This document shows, one piece after another, positions 39,532-54,400 of a stretch of DNA of 64,000 nucleotides. Numbering within the stretch: position 1 is the stretch's first letter; every line of letters begins with the position of its first letter. A model generated the notes under the pieces. The model was not told the origin of the DNA and ran no database searches. It was given only the letters and a program-made list of their open reading frames with translations. The position numbers were made by a program, and so were the translations under genes. This DNA is from Syngnathus acus (taxonomy: Eukaryota; Chordata; Actinopteri; Syngnathiformes; Syngnathidae): positions 4,547,053-4,611,052 of the forward strand of contig NC_051093.1 in assembly GCF_901709675.1 (NCBI RefSeq). Reading direction: 5' to 3'.

Positions 39532-42500
39532 TGTGCAACCATAATGCAGGATCCACCTTCATTGAGAGCGCATCTTCTCTGGTCCACCGACAAAACACAA
39601 ACCATCGTCTGTGTCACTAGATGTGGGCCCCTCTCTATCACTCCATCCACTTGCCTCCCTCCATCACTCCATCTAGCCTCCCCCTCACCCTTCCCTCCAC
39701 TTAACAACTTCACCATCCTTGAAACCCCCGTCTCTGTGAGTTTCTTAATTAAATAAAGCACATTCAGGGTAAGTAATTACAATGCGAGTGGCGATTCTTG
39801 TCCGCCCGTCACGTTGCTGCAGCACTTTGGTCGCAAGCCAAATTCAGGGCCTGGCATTTGGAAAGATTAGCCACAAAAGAAGGGAAAAAGCTTCAATGTT
39901 ATGAGCCCGAGTTAAAAAAGAACAAGTGGTCGCTATTGAGAGCGTGTGAGTTGTGGAGTCAGTGGCGAGGCCAAGCCACACTGAGAATTCTGAGCAGTAT
40001 TGGAACAAAAGTGCTGGCTGCACTCCGCTAAACTTCATTTGGACTCAGTCGGACTAAAACAGCAAATACAAAGAGAAAAAAATATTCACTTTTTTTTTTT
40101 TAAGAGGAAGTCAAGTCAAAACGTTTCTTTGCCATAAGTCTAAAATTGCATTTGTAGAATATGATTAAAGCAGCAAAACTCATCCATTTTTATCTATCTC
40201 AAGTGGCGGCCATTTTGCCACTTGCTGCCGACTGCAAATGACATCACAGTGCCCTAAGGATCAGCTTGTGAACGTCACATGACCAAACACAAAAAATGAG
40301 TGAGCTGTGTTTGGTCATTACCTGATTTTTGTAGTTGTTGTTGTTTTAAATTCCCTTTAAAATGTTTTTACCAATAGGAATGAAATGATTACTTTTCTAT
40401 TCTAATGAGAACGTTTTCAAAACCCCTCTTCAGTCAAAGTTGAGAAGAAAAAAAAACTTCCTGACAACGAAAGCTTTTTGTAGATGCAAGCGCTGTCATC
40501 TGATTTCCTCATTTGTTTTCCTCATTTCTTTCATAAATCCTGGAAATATAATTTGGGAATTGAATTTTTATTTTTTCCGTGGCTATCCGGAGGTACATGT
40601 TGCTTGGCTCTATAAATCCACTTTCCGGCATAGCCTCATGAGAGGGATCTCTGTCAAAAAACACTCTCTGTTTGAAGTGTGGCCTCAAGTTCAACTTGTT
40701 CTGCCTATTGGCTCTTCTCCTCCTCAGGGCCTGTTTTCTCTCTCTCTCTCTTTCTCTCTCTTTTCTCATTCTTGCTTCCTCCTGAAACAACACTAGACAG
40801 TGAGAGCAAATTGAAATATTTGTCAAATTTGCTTTCTGACCCAAGTTTAGCGTCAATGAATGTTTCATGTATCAAATATCCCTACATCTATTTTCTGAAC
40901 AGCGAATTGTTTAATTGATCATCGTAGAAATGAATTTATTGAACCACTTAGTGTCATCTTAAAATTAAGGTCTTAAAAAACAAGGTCATGGGTGCAAGGC
41001 AGTCACCAATTGCCCACAAAACAGCTATATTAACTTGCTTTGCATGCGCCAATGCCGTGCACAATCAATTTCAGCTTCGGCAATGTTAACGCGTGTTTGA
41101 TTTTAAAGGGAATGAGGGGAGCCGCTTCAATTGGCCTTGACTCTATCGAAGCTAGCTACTTCACGACTGGCTCAAGTCTCACCACTGTATTTGGTGTAGG
41201 CTAAAGTTCGTGTGAGCGTGTCTTGTTACAGCCTCGCAGTCGTTAATAAAGGCCTGCATTGTGCAGGCAAATCCCTTCAGAAACAATTGAGATTTTTAAA
41301 CTGAGACCTTCTGTTTCCTTGGCGTCTCGTGTAAATATGCTATAACACACATCGGCTCTGTACGCAGAGGAAGCCTATATTCTGGCACACGCGCACTTTT
41401 TCGCCTCTGCCGTTCATCGACTTACAATTAAAATTACGACTGACATGACGGAAGGTAGAGAGCGTCAGGGCCTCTGGAAATGGCAAGCCGATGCCGTGCT
41501 GTAAAAATGGCAGTCAGGTCGGAACGTCTATCACTGTTCTGTTTGGTTAGGGCAGCACCTTGCGTAGCTTTTCACACTCGGCTGAGTCCTGTGGTTAAAT
41601 AAACAAAGCGTTATGTTTGGTTTTGCCACGGATCAGCGCAGCAATCGGGCACTCACCTGGAAAACTGGAGAGCGAAAACGGAAAACAGAACGAGAGGATC
41701 ACACTACATTCAAATGCATTATGGGAGGAAAAAGTATCAGAAGCAACCGTTTTTTTTAACTGGGATACCAAAATGAGGTCATTTGTTATTCGATCCACCT
41801 GTTAAATCCCTGCTATGGCTTGCTTGGTCAGTAAGTCCGAGGCCAAGATCATGGAAGATATTGAAATTTGGCCCACTAGCATTGAAACAAAAATGGAAGC
41901 GATAAAGTCAATGATAAGCAATGATGGCCAGAATTCATTTTGAAATACAGGAATGAGCACTTTTTTAACATTAGCCCCACTATGCTTGTGAGGATAAGCG
42001 GTACAGAGAATGGATGCATAGATAGTGTTAGCGCTTGTCACTAACATCAGCTAGCTCATTTATTGTTTTTGTCTCCAGACCTCACACACACAAAACCAAC
42101 AACAACCCACCAGAGCAGACATTTCCATTTTTTGTCGCTTGTGAAATTGATGATGAAAAAAATAAATTATTGCAGAAGTTTCTCTCCAGCTAATGTAGAT
42201 TTAATTTAGCTAACTTGCTAGACACAGTACATAGGCAGAGTTACTTATAACCTAACCAGACAAGATTGCTATAAACCCGTTTAAGATACCCCAACACTTT
42301 TTTTGTTTTTGTTTTAAATAGTTGACTTTCAGATTGCCATCTTCCTAAACATTTCGCACACATGCCGGCTCTTGTCGAAGACAGCTGCTGGCCGTCTAGA
42401 CAGACAAGAGGGTACTTCTGCACATCCACACTTGGGATTGTTTCCCTGTCACCGCCATCATTCCTCATCTTCCCCGAGTGGAGCTCGCCTTCACAGGCTT

Positions 42501-43585
42501 TTCCACTGCAGTCATCATCTCTCTCCACAAGCGAGAGGAAGGGAAAACATAATTACAGGACAGAGGCAACCATAACTCACCAGCACCTCAGGTTAACACT
42601 AATAACAACGGTCACCGGCAGCCGTGACATTGTTTCACAATTGCGCCAAAAGACTCTAAACAATCCGTCGTAAAAATCCACTGCGGTCCACCTGTTGCCC
42701 CTATGCCTCAGGAAAGCGACTGTTTGTTTTAAGAGAGGGATGACAAACAAATAAAAAATACTACTGCCATTCAACTTCTTCTTACTGAGTGGTATGTAGG
42801 TATGCTAAGCTAATAGGCTAGCATGAGCCTCATAGGAAGGCGATTTGTTTGTATTGATTATTTTTATGTAACATGGATGTGTGCAGGCTAGATGCATGGT
42901 GTTGTTGATTCTCTCCGTTCTATTTGAATTTCAGCCCGAGTTCAGGACCTACTTTTTGTTTCACTTCGGCTTTGCTGCATCATGTCAGCACACTTGACCT
43001 TTTGAGGGAATCGCATTACGGATAGTCAGCAGTCTTCCAAGCACGGCTGCACTGATAAGTTCAACCTGCATCACACTCCACATGTCCAAACATCGTCTTT
43101 GAAGCACTTGATTGTTGCGTCACTGTTGCCAAAGAGACACTTTGCTGTCCATGCAACCCCCTGTTGTTGTTGTTGTTTTTTTCCCCCTTTTTCCAACACT
43201 CTGTGCACTTCCGTGCCGCGTGCATTCTTCTCTCACACGCGATCGTCCTCTCATTCACAGGAAGTCCAAAACAAACATTAACGCTCCAACGCACGCTGTG
43301 TCCTCCCCTGCATAAAATACATCAGCGTCATTTTTCACACTATTAAGTTTCCGACTCTTGTGTATATAATATTGCGCTAAAAATGGCCTTTTTCATGAAA
43401 CTTAATAAGTTACAAAAAATAAATAGAGGAACACAATCATTTCTGGGTTGTTCTTTTCATAAGATGTTCCAAAAGAAAATCATGTTAATTGAATTTGTTG
43501 TCGATATTGTGAACTTCCACTTATTTTCAAATTATTGAAGAAATTTGCCTTTATTTGCTGGAAAGTTATTAAATTAATAAAAAAA
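38799..43585. other. Intergenic DNA with microsatellites and repeat scraps
   Basis: No exon could be supported. A (CA)n microsatellite spans 39496-39529 and a CT tract 40737-40765. The segment 39115-39147 (gaggaaaggagtttgacacccctg) is a fragment of a dispersed fish repeat, seen in opposite orientation at 63777-63840. Short frames at 39798-40031, 40509-40868 and 42241-42673 lack family resemblance. Confidence 0.55.
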
Positions 43586-43587
43586 TA

Positions 43588-44085
43588 CCGTTTTTTTTTT
43601 CATGTATAATGCGCAAAATGTAACTCATTTATTGTCCTAAAATCTGGGGTGCGCATTATACATGGGTACATTTTTTTATTTTTTATTTTTTTTAATCCGG
43701 ATCTCATACGGAGGCCGCCATTACAGATGGGCTTTCTTCTCTGCTGTTCACTTCAAACACGCTCCATACGAACACAATGCTCTCGTATCAGACGCTTGTT
43801 CGATCACCTGCTCGTTTGCTGTCACAATGTACCCTACACAAATCCGAAACATTTCTTCGCTATTGAGTTTGCTAGCGCATGCGCAGTGATACTGACCGGC
43901 AGAAGAACATCCGGTTGTTCCCAAAGATGATCTTTTTTCTGAAATAATTTTACGTTTACGGACTTAAGTAGGAGTCATAATTTGGGTGCGTATTATACAT
44001 GGGTACAGGCTTTTTTCCAGCATCAACATGCCATTTTTAGTGTGCGTATTATACATGGGGGCGCATTATACATGGAAAAAAACGG
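43588..44085. mobile_element. MITE with inverted terminal repeats, TA-flanked (about 498 bp)
   Basis: The left end reads ccgtttttttttt then catgtataatgcgc, and the right end reads gcgcattatacatgg then aaaaaaacgg, its inverted complement. Both ends abut TA (43586-43587 and 44086-44087), as expected for a Tc1/mariner-type target. The motif gcgcattatacatggg or gcgtattatacatggg recurs inside at 43651, 43989 and 44044. There is no transposase, so it is non-autonomous. The short frame at 43649-43930 lies wholly inside the element and is not a gene. Confidence 0.82.
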
Positions 44086-44087
44086 TA

Positions 44088-47000
44088 TATGTTTTCCTGA
44101 CTAGTCAAAGTTTGTTCAAGTGCCTTTCTATGGGCGGCCAGTTTGTTTTAACATTAACGACGCACTATTAGAGACACGTGCGCACCGTTTTTGGCTACTC
44201 GGCTGGCTAACCTTGAAGACCCAAATCATGTGCCTCCATCTCCTCCACTGCCATTGTCGCTGACACCTCCCAGATCCTGCCTATTGTTTTTATTCACATG
44301 ACGGTGTTTTTGCATTCCAGTCTACCCTCAGCAGCCTGAGGGTTACAGAACAAGCATAAACACACACACGCACACACTGCAGCAGACGTCACTCATTCTC
44401 GAGACGTGCAGTATAAATAAAATACTGGTGGATCTCCGCCAGCACGTCTTGTCTACGTTCTCCTAGATAAGCTTGTTTTATTAAAAGCTCGTCACATCAA
44501 AATGCAGCTGCGTTGCCACCATTCTGAAAGAAAAAAAAATCCAATTCATCCGTTTTCCCAGAGAGGTATTTTCAACATATTTTATCGCGGTTTGTTTTCA
44601 GAGCAACATGAAATGGATGGTCGGCGGGAAAGCACCTGAACCTTCCTCAAAGGGATGTTCCAGGTCAACCTGAACGTGTTTGGGCGCCTTTGTCTTTATC
44701 AGGTAACCTCTTGTGTAGACAATTTGATAGATAAATAAATAGTGACTTGTGCATACAATTTCTGCTCCATTTGACGTCTGGCGTACTTCATAACAAACTG
44801 AGATTATGTTGGCTGAAAAGAAACTCAAAGGCAAACATTTGCATCAAGGCTCGTGCGCGTGACAGCTTAGCACGTCAACCTCATAGTTCAGTGCAACTCA
44901 ACATTCCAAATTAAATGGTCATTTGTCCGTACGTTGTTTGTTTGTGCAAGGCCTTACATTTCCTCCCAAATCGGCAACTGTTGTGGTTTTGCTAATATTA
45001 GCAGCATCAAAGAGACCGGCTCAAATGTGAGCCTTTCAAGTCTTTGAGTTGAAAAAAAGAAATGGAAAAACAAAAAGCCACAGGCCTGTGCAGCATGCAT
45101 TCAGTGGAGCGATAGGATCCTGATCAGATAGCGCAATGACACTGTCCTAATCAGATAGTATTGTGTTGCAGCTATGCACACGCTGATTAACTAGCAGTAT
45201 AGGGCATTTCCCGTCGCCTATGTGACGAACGTCTCACAGAAACATGAATACTTAGCTAGGATTCCACATTTGGCAGCGATCAAGGCCCAATAAAAATTAA
45301 GCATGTGCTGATTCGAGACTATCTGAAATCCATCGCAGAGACCAAGAAGACCACATTATGTCTGCCCCGGACCCCGGCTAGCTGATTCTTTTCACTGACT
45401 TGTGCCAAGCCGGGGTTCCCGCCTGCAATGCTAATGACAAGAACCAATACATTCACTGACACCGTCAGAATTATGCAAAGCAGCAAGTGAGGCAAGGGGA
45501 GCAGGCCTCGACTTGAGCATACTAAAGAGTCTCTTAATCCGGTTTAATTCTATTACGGTTTGCACTACTGCTGGATAAAAAGCTGGCGTAGCTCCCGGGT
45601 TCCTAATATTTGATTTGCCAGGAGGGTTGCTTGTGTTTTTTGTCTTGGCGTTTGACAGTGGCCACTAGACTTAAAGATTTGACTAGAAATTAGGTCAGTT
45701 AACTAGCTAGTTAGTCTGCAGTTAACTGCTATTCCATTTGTTATTTAGCTTGCTAGCTGGTTAGCAACTTCCCGGTGAATCTCAATATCAAGACATTGTG
45801 GGCAACTTTGCTTCAGAATTGTGAACAGTTTGAGGTCTTGAATTGAATCTTCATTCTTAAAGTGAGTCTGAAAAGATGTGCTTAGATGTGGAATAACCTT
45901 TATGACAAACTCCTGGAATGAACTAGCAGGAGTCCAATATCCTCCAAAACGTAGAAAGATCAACTCCATATTCTATTTTCACTTCAGCTCGCTGTTCTTT
46001 AAGTTCTCCCCATCCCCTTTTCCTTGTAGAAGGTAAACTTATTTACCTTTCATCACTTGAAAATGAGACAGACCTGAGCAAATGGAATTTGGCAGAGTTC
46101 CCAATCCTCAGTGATGCTATCATTTAAACAACTCCGACATAGGTGTCCCTCCCAGGTGAGCTACGTGCCTCCAGCAGTATCCTTATCTGCACATCAAAAT
46201 GAATCAACACTTCCTGGCACAGCAGAGTCTATTTTTTGCAACCTGCTTGAGTTAATTCCAAATCTTATCAAGGAATTCCCAAAAGCAAACTATGAGGGAG
46301 CGTAGGCTGGTGTTTGTATTTTAGAAGAGCATGTGACAACGCATTCAGCCCATAAAGTGAAGTACCTTCATTTTTGCTCTTCCATCTTCACTCTTTTTTT
46401 TTTTTTTTTTTTTTTTATAAATGCCTCAAGTAGTCATATAAAATAGCCAGCCGCTCACGTGCTGCATCTCGCCACTTGTTTGAGCGTATGTTCACTCAAG
46501 CGGCCCGACACACATCACACACATACACAGGCAGATGACACACAAGCATGGGCATATTTAAATCGCTGTGGAATGAAACATGTCTCCCTAGTTACAGTAT
46601 TATTAAAACAAAACAGGCCTCAAAACCATGATCACATTCCTTCCCACCCAGGAGCCCACCCCCACACATCGCCCTCACTCTTTCCCGATACCCCGCCCCA
46701 TCTCGCTCTGCCAACGCTTCCCTTCCCTTCATTAGTGGACTGCGTTTCCATCTTGTATGTCTCCCAGCTTACTAAAGCTGCCCCCCCTCCCATCTGATCT
46801 GCCCTTTATTCTCCTTCCTCTGCCTGAAAGTGGATCAGAGCGAGGGATGGGGGTCGAGGGAAGTGAAAGAAAATGCCCTCAGAAGCCCCAATCTCTATCA
46901 GACTCGGCATCTCCATGGTAGCATGACCCCCTAAAAGGGTCCATCATGCTCCAGTGCACTCCAAAAGGACTGAAAGGAGAAAAGCAGGGAAGGGGAAAAA

Positions 47001-47130
47001 GAATGGAGGAAAAGTAGGAGCTTCCTAACACAACACAAAATTAAAACAATCAATTATACTCATTTCTTCTTGATCATATTTCCTCAAATTAACGAAGAGC
47101 GGGGAAAAGAAAAAGGCGATCGCACAGTAA
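44088..47130. other. Intergenic DNA, nothing recognised
   Basis: Contains TAGCTAG-rich stretches near 45700-45760, a T homopolymer at about 46394-46416, and a Pro/Ser-rich chance frame at 46459-46797. No splice-consistent exon or known motif was found. Confidence 0.55.
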
Positions 47131-48448
47131 CATTCACCATTCATTTTATTGGTTTGGGGTTTTTTTTTCTTTTTTTCGAGTACAGTGGTTATTTGTGCCT
47201 TTCTGGCCTTCACAGACGACAATATGGGGGAACACAACAACAATAGCTTTCTATGGCTCAGTCTAGTTGTTATAACACAAATATGTCTGTACCTGATCAA
47301 CATACATACATGTAAAGAAAACACCGACATGGTCACACAAATTAACACGCGTGAAATTGTGTGGTTTATAAAATGACGCAAACTATTTACATTCAATTGG
47401 AATAATTATCATTTCACGGGAGAACCAAAACACAAAACCACAAATGAGTCATCGGGCCACAATGAAAAGGAAAACTACGAGAATAAAATTTCATTCACTA
47501 TGAAACTCAAGTGTACACTCGTACAAAGTTTATTCTTGTAATGTTACAAAACTTTATTCTTGTAATTATGACTGTTTTCAAATACAAGTAGTAGTAAATA
47601 TTTCACTTTCAATGTGGTCTTAAACATCTGGGAAAAAAAAAAACTGATTATTCTTTTTCTTTTTTTAACTTGTCATAAAATATATAATATCGATTATAAT
47701 CATTACAAGGTTCAGTTATGTACGTTCAAGTGCTCCTAAGAAAAGAGGAATTCACACAAATCAAGGTGCAGCTCAGAGGCCGAGTCTGGGGGCAAAAGTT
47801 GCAAAAATTCAGTCAACGCTCCGCCTCTGAGACGCAGTCAAAGTGGTTAGTACAGAAACAATATATATCATTTGGAGTTATTGTGATCATTAGTGGGAGG
47901 GGCAGCCTGACTCGAGCAGGTTATAGAAGTCTACGCCAGTGCTTGTTTCTCATCAGCAAGTGTTTGTCTCTTTACATGGGAGGCTTCGTGGCATCAATTC
48001 ACAGCAGCCGAGTGCTATCTTGGAGAAAGACGGCTTTTTTTTTTTAGACACCAAAGTTCGGCTTGGACGGCTGACCAAGCACACTTGACCTCCGCCACAG
48101 ACAAAAACAACTATCAATATTAGCAGCTTCTAATAATCCTCTGGAAAAATAGACTTTAAAAAAAAAAAAAAAAAAAAAAACTAAATCACTACGCAGTTCT
48201 CACTGGACGGGTTTGACTTTAAGTCATATGTGCTTCTTGTGTTTCACATGTGAGAGCAGGTTACATCGCTGCAGTGTGACTTTGTGTGTGTCAGTGTGTT
48301 AGATTGTTCTCCATCGACGTCAATCATCTCCTCGGAACGATTCCCTTTCTTGAACAAAAAAACCGTTCTTCTCGCAAATTCTTTGACATTCGTCGTGTCT
48401 CTCTCTCTCTCTCTCTTTCATTTGACGCTTCTCCAGAGCCATCTTATG
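47131..48448 (-). other. Probable 3' UTR of the phospholipid phosphatase gene
   Basis: This follows the stop codon at 48449-48451 on the minus strand. Minus-strand AATAAA hexamers (tttatt on plus) occur near 47529, 47552 and 47145-47150. The last would give a 1.3-kb UTR. It contains a long A run on the plus strand at 48157-48180 and a CT tract at 48400-48418. The end point is uncertain. Confidence 0.45.
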
Positions 48449-51400
48449 TTAACACACAGTCTGTTGGCTGGAAAGAGGACTCTCCAAGGACGTGCTAGTG
48501 GGAGACAGGTCTGGACGGGTGCAAGGCTTAAACATGGAGGAGATGTAGAAGGCCTGCAGGCACAGATACAGCGCATGTCAGTGAACATATTAGGACCAAG
48601 TGCGCCTGTCAATCATCTGCCGTTTTTGAAACACCGCTAGAGAGATGGAGTGAGGAAGATTTAGGAAGTACACAAAATGGGTCCGAGTATTGGAACACCT
48701 CTCGTCACTTTCACTCTTTCTGAAAATACTTTCGACGAGACGTTGGAGTGAGTCTTAGGGAATGTTTATCAATTTTGTTCCCGCAAAGTTGGAAGCATGT
48801 ATTTTTTCCAAAACGTCTTTAAGATTCAGAAGCAACTGAAGGGACTCGCCCAACCCCTGAACGATGAACCCGACATGCACGGGCTTGGAAGACCACAATT
48901 TATTTTCCCAAGGCAAATTCATCCAGAGCCAAGATTGGATAAAAACAAAAAGTTCATCCAAATGTGTTCACAACTATGCCTGAATTATGACTGGGAAAAA
49001 AAAAATTTGATTATGAATTAATCCTTGGTTCATGGCAAAGCGACACATCCAATTAAACCCAAATATGTTCCAAAACCTTGGCCAGACAAAAATGCTTAGA
49101 AGTGGAAAAAGTTGAGAAATGTGACGAAGTAAAAGAATGTCAAAGATCAGCGCGCACAAAACCTCAATGAATGTTGATAAACAAAACATCTATCACGTTG
49201 ACATACCACCCAGTACGCAGTGAGCCCTCCTTGGATAAACCCCGTGAGGACGTCGGTCGGATGGTGGCGGTAGTCTGAGATGCGGCTCAGCCCGGTGTAG
49301 ATGGCGATCATCACCAAGATGAACTGTATGAGAGGGCGCAACAGTCGAGCTCCTCGCCATGACAACCGAGCCTGCAGGTAAAACTAGGACAAGGAAGAGG
49401 ACAAAATGTGACATGGGGTCACACAAAAAAACCTCAATGTTGGCTTGTTTTTCTTTTGCTACGCAAAGCGGGAAGAGAAGCTGGGCGTCAGTTCATTAAT
49501 ACGATCTCAACCCCGCTTCCTTCTTTTGTTCGTCTTCACCTTGTAGAAAAACTGGGTCACTTTGGAAGAACTTGAACCCATGTCTTTTCAGATTGAGCTT
49601 CTGATCTTCTTCATAACTTTCAAGGTTAACCACAGTCTTTGGAAAGACAAAGGGTAATACGCCCTAATGCTTTCTCCACTCATCTCTGAGTCATATTTTA
49701 TCCCGTCACCCATCACTACTTGAAGAAGCAAGAGGAATATTTATATTTCAAGATTAATAATGATGTGCTTTTGTCTTGCTGTAACTGTCATCTCTCTCTC
49801 ACAGTGCACCAATGACTGGTGGGCAGTGTAGTGAGAAAATGATGAAACGATAGAGGGAGGGGGGGGGCATGAGCGAGCGGGTGTCTTGCGCTGAAAGAAG
49901 CCTGTCGATCTCTCAGCAGGCGTATTCAGTCCTTCACTACCACCCCCTTTTTAAATGAGTCCCATAACAAGGCCGCCTCTGTCTCCATAGGCTCCTCATC
50001 TATTCATGTCCCCCGTGGAAAACAGTATTCCTCATTCTCTCCCTCCCTCCTTGTCTCTCGGCCTCACCGGCTGGAAGTGGGATGCCTTTGGAGACTCGCA
50101 GCCTTCAAACATCTTCTCCCTCATGACCAGGATCCTTGATCATATAAAACAGTCCATGTCTTGGAGTGTTTGCACATGTGTAATTAACTTGTCTGGATAA
50201 GAGATGCACACGGTGTTCCTGGCCTCGGAAGGTTTGCCTTCTAATGCCCGGGACGGAGAATGAGAGTTTGCGGAGGTAAACGAGAGGTCACTTACTGCTA
50301 GATAGAGCATGGTATACATCGCGAAGGACGCATGGCCGGAAAAAAAGGACTTCCTGAAAGACATCAAGGATTATCTCCATGAGCCAAGATGCTGCATACT
50401 GCATCCGCGATATAATGCGCACACACCTTGCCTCCTCGACCATCTTGTGGTTAGGTTGCTGGCAGGTCACCTGGGACACGTAGCTGCCCGGCGTGCAATT
50501 GATGGATGCGTAAGTGATATTGCAGACAGAGAGGAAGTTAGGTCGCAGGCGTCCCACGCTCAGCTTGGCCATATTAGTGAGCGATTGGCCCACGCAGCAA
50601 CCAAACAGGAAGCTCCCCAGCTCTTTGTACAGGCACGACACATAGCCGTTGCCAACAAACGATCTTGAGCGTGCGCCTCGGAAACGGACCCGGAAACATT
50701 CGCCGAGTGCGATCTGGAAGGAGAATGAGCAAAGTGGTTAACGTGAGGCAACGAGGCTGATCGGATCGTCGGTGTCTTACCGTGAGGCCGGTGATGGCGA
50801 TTCCGCCAGCGATGAGCAGGCCATCCGGGATGGCCTCCCGCGCCACGTAGGGATACGTTATGCTGGTGTCCCCGCAGAAGAAGCCTCGTCTGTACGTTTC
50901 CACCGCCTTCAGCTCGCACGCAAAGAATGGGATGGAGGCTGATGAGATGAGTCAAAAAGGCAAAGGAAAAATAAATAAATAAGCTTAATGGCTTTCTGTG
51001 GTCTCGGATCAGAGCGAGATTACGGAGCGCATGATACAGCGATAACAACGTAAAGATGGCCGCCATGAATGTGTAGCGACATGAGGAGTGTCAGTCAACC
51101 GGAGATTTACAGATTACAGGCGGATCGGGCATTCCGCGCATTTCTGCTTTCACAAAAGGAGCCGGAGAGATGAAAGATGGGTTGGAGATGGGCATGTTGA
51201 ATGAGGAAAGGAAGGAAGAAGAATATATTAAAGGATGTGCTAACTGCTGAATGTCCTCACATATGGCTTCAGGTGTTTACATACCCGAGAAGCTCTTGAG
51301 CATTCACGTTTGCACTTGCTGTGATTTTCTTTTAAACTCAGTTATGATGGGTTGACCAAACAATAAGACTTTCAGCTACGAGTGTTACGATAGGGGACAG

Positions 51401-54400
51401 GAATGAAAGTAAGACTGCGGCGGCGTTTAAAACGTTCTGGGTTACGACAGAAGATTTTAAGACTATCTGAAACATATTTCCCGCTCCTGAGTGCGTCCTT
51501 TATTTTCATGTGCCACAATTTGAGGATGTGCGGTAGATCCTGTTGTACGTCCTGCTAAGTTGCTAATTATAGCACTTCTCGTTATCAAGTTAAAAGAGTT
51601 CAAGGTCTGGCTGAGCCACCCGACAAATAAAGCTCACAGACCGACGGTGAAAGTTCACTAGTGACCAAGTTGAGCAATGTTAGTACCTCAGATTGAAAGC
51701 CGGACTGTTCTATTGTTTTTCTTAGCTAGTATTTGGTAGAAAGTTTCAGCTTCTTGTCATTCCGCAGAGTGCAGTGAGACCACAGGACTAATCATTAACC
51801 TCTTTGCCTCTCCCTGAGTTCCTTGGCCCAAAACATTCTTCCTGCCAGGGAAGCACACAGCTCGTGACTGAACACTCACAGCCAGTTCATATCAGTCAAA
51901 TGAACACCAGGTCTACAAATCCATTCTTGGTTCACTTTTTTATTCCCTAGTTAGACAAGCACACGCCTTCCTTGCTCATTCAGGACCATTGAACTGATAA
52001 GGCGAAGGTAATAATCTGCAGGTTTGAGGTTATCTCTGTGGGAAAAAAACAAGCTGGGGCCATATTTTACATCTGTGATGACGTGGCAAGTCAGATGGCT
52101 TTAAACAGTCCAACTGTCATCAAAGTCACGCTGCCCTAGCAGAAATACCAAACACAGATCGGACCAGGCTCGATGGTGTGTGTATATAAAAATGAGAGCG
52201 GCGGAAAAACTACAGGCCCTGTGACATGTCAGAGAAAGACAGGAAACATCTTGCCCTCCCCAAATAAGGAATCCCCTCATGTGCATCATGTAAATTCTGG
52301 TTTTACAACCTGCATGGACATCGTATCTGTAACACAAACAGGTTCAAGTTGCATGCAGGTGCCGGAGGTTGTGTTGACATTCCATTGACTGAAAAGACAC
52401 TTCCAAAGTCCAGACCGCCTTATAAATTAAAGGGGGTATTCGGTTTACGACGTCGATCCGTTCCTATGTTTGCGATGTAAACAGAGTTTTGGTATTAGTC
52501 GGAACACTAATCAAACAATAATAAAATGAAACAGTACAGTAGGAACAGTAATAAAACCATCAAGCCATAATGAAAATGATAACAAAAATGATACAATACA
52601 CGATACAGCGTAACTCAAGGACGTCGTAAACCAAGGACCGCCTGTCGTTTATTCAGAAAATCATCGAGCATCCACATGCGCTGACTTTATGTAAGCTTTC
52701 ACCAAGCAACTCGGTTAAGGTTTTTTTTTAATGTGACTATTTTTAGGTTAAGCGTTGTCTCAAGGGATACATTTAAATAAAAAACACATTGTTGTATTTT
52801 TCCTGGAAAACAAACATCCTCTAAGAGGATTTCCTTGTTCCTGATCAGTGTTTATTACAGCTCGGTGGAAACCTGCAGTAGGCAACGGGCGTGCATCATA
52901 GTTGATAACAACGACTGATTGCATTTCAGAAGCTATTATTTTATAAAGAAGGTTCAAAGGTTGACAACAAGGAAGTAAAGTTGGTGGAGTTACCTCTGCC
53001 AATGAGGTGATGTTTTATTGTGTTTGTGACACAAAATGTACTTAACTGAGTTTTGGGACATGAAGGATGTGAGGTCATGCTAATCAATTTCTATACATTA
53101 ACAGCCAGTCCCTTCATCCGAGCCATATTTGATAGGACAGATGGTCAATATTCTCCTGCATGGAATACACACTTTCTGTCACAGCCTAAACACTACAGTT
53201 ACGGTTGGAGCATGGATCTCTTGAGGGATATTGATACATACATATGGGAAGTGCTGACCTGGGTAGCGGCTTGCCTTACAGCCCTCAGGCCTGCTATTAC
53301 TGACGGTTTGTGTCCTAATGGCCCAGATGGCCAGGATCCAAACATCACTTGAGCAAAGTTTGGCCTGAAAGCTCGCACTACCCTGGTAGCTTACACAGCA
53401 TTTGCACCGTCCCATACTGTTGTCACAGTCAACCTCTAGCCTTTTACAACGACTTTAAAATAGTTATCACAACAAGACCCCCAACCCTCCACAGGCCTTC
53501 ACATCATGTGTCAGGCAGCTGTGAGAAAACTAAAACACCTGGCCAAATGGCGGAGGACATGGCAAAGAGGATCGGCTTACAGAGCCAGTTCAGCATCTGC
53601 TACTCGCTGGACATTCAAAGGCAGGAATGCTTTCTTTCACATAGTCAAAAGGGCCTGGACTGAAAGAAGAACAGAAGAGGGAGGGCGGGAAGAAAGTAGC
53701 GAGCGGAGGAATGAGAGCAGAAGGGATATGTGTGCCTCACCCTGAGAAAGTCTTCTGGTTCTCATTTACACATCTATGACCACAGCCCCGAATGAGCTCA
53801 CTGTGAGAGAACAACAACCAATAGCAAGGGAGAAAAAAAATGGAGCCCCAGCTCAAAAACAAGTTAGTTCAACATTACAGTCAAAAGATTGACAAACGGG
53901 GGCGGGGCTAAAGTTGTATCGGAACCATGGGGCTGAACAAGAGTGATGCGGCAAAGGCAAAGAGAACACCAGACGGAGACGATTAGAGTGGTTCTGGAAT
54001 GTGAGGGTCAGGGATCCGGGCTCTGCTGGGACCCGCTCTGTAAACACGACCCTACCTCAACTTGAAGAATACCCTAACCCCCCCCCCCCCCCCCAGCTTA
54101 GGACACTTAGATGCACGTCAAAGATGCAAACAAACCAAATCCACAACCATACAAACAAAGTGGCAACCAAACAAACCACAAAAACCAAAATGACAACCAC
54201 AAAACCAACGTATTCAAACTACACTGGACTCCGAGAGAAAAAAAAAACACAAATTGAATATTGAAGTGTTTACTCATCATTACCACTGACCCAAATGATT
54301 TCCTATGAAGGCTTCTGCAAACATCCAGTGCATCATCCTAGATTAGCAGCACATTTAGCCTGAAGCGATGTCAAAGCTGTTTCATCACATCCAATAATAT

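Noticed and set aside
39798-40031. Plus-strand 77-codon basic frame (starts MSARHVAAALWSQ)
   Set aside because: It looks protein-like in composition, but no family, partner exon or conserved motif could be recognised.
43649-43930. 93-codon frame
   Set aside because: It lies entirely inside the TA-flanked MITE, which has no coding capacity.
53053-53745. Overlapping plus-strand frames of 79-104 codons in the PLPP intron
   Set aside because: No splice context, no domain or membrane pattern, and no continuity with any neighbouring exon. They look like chance frames.
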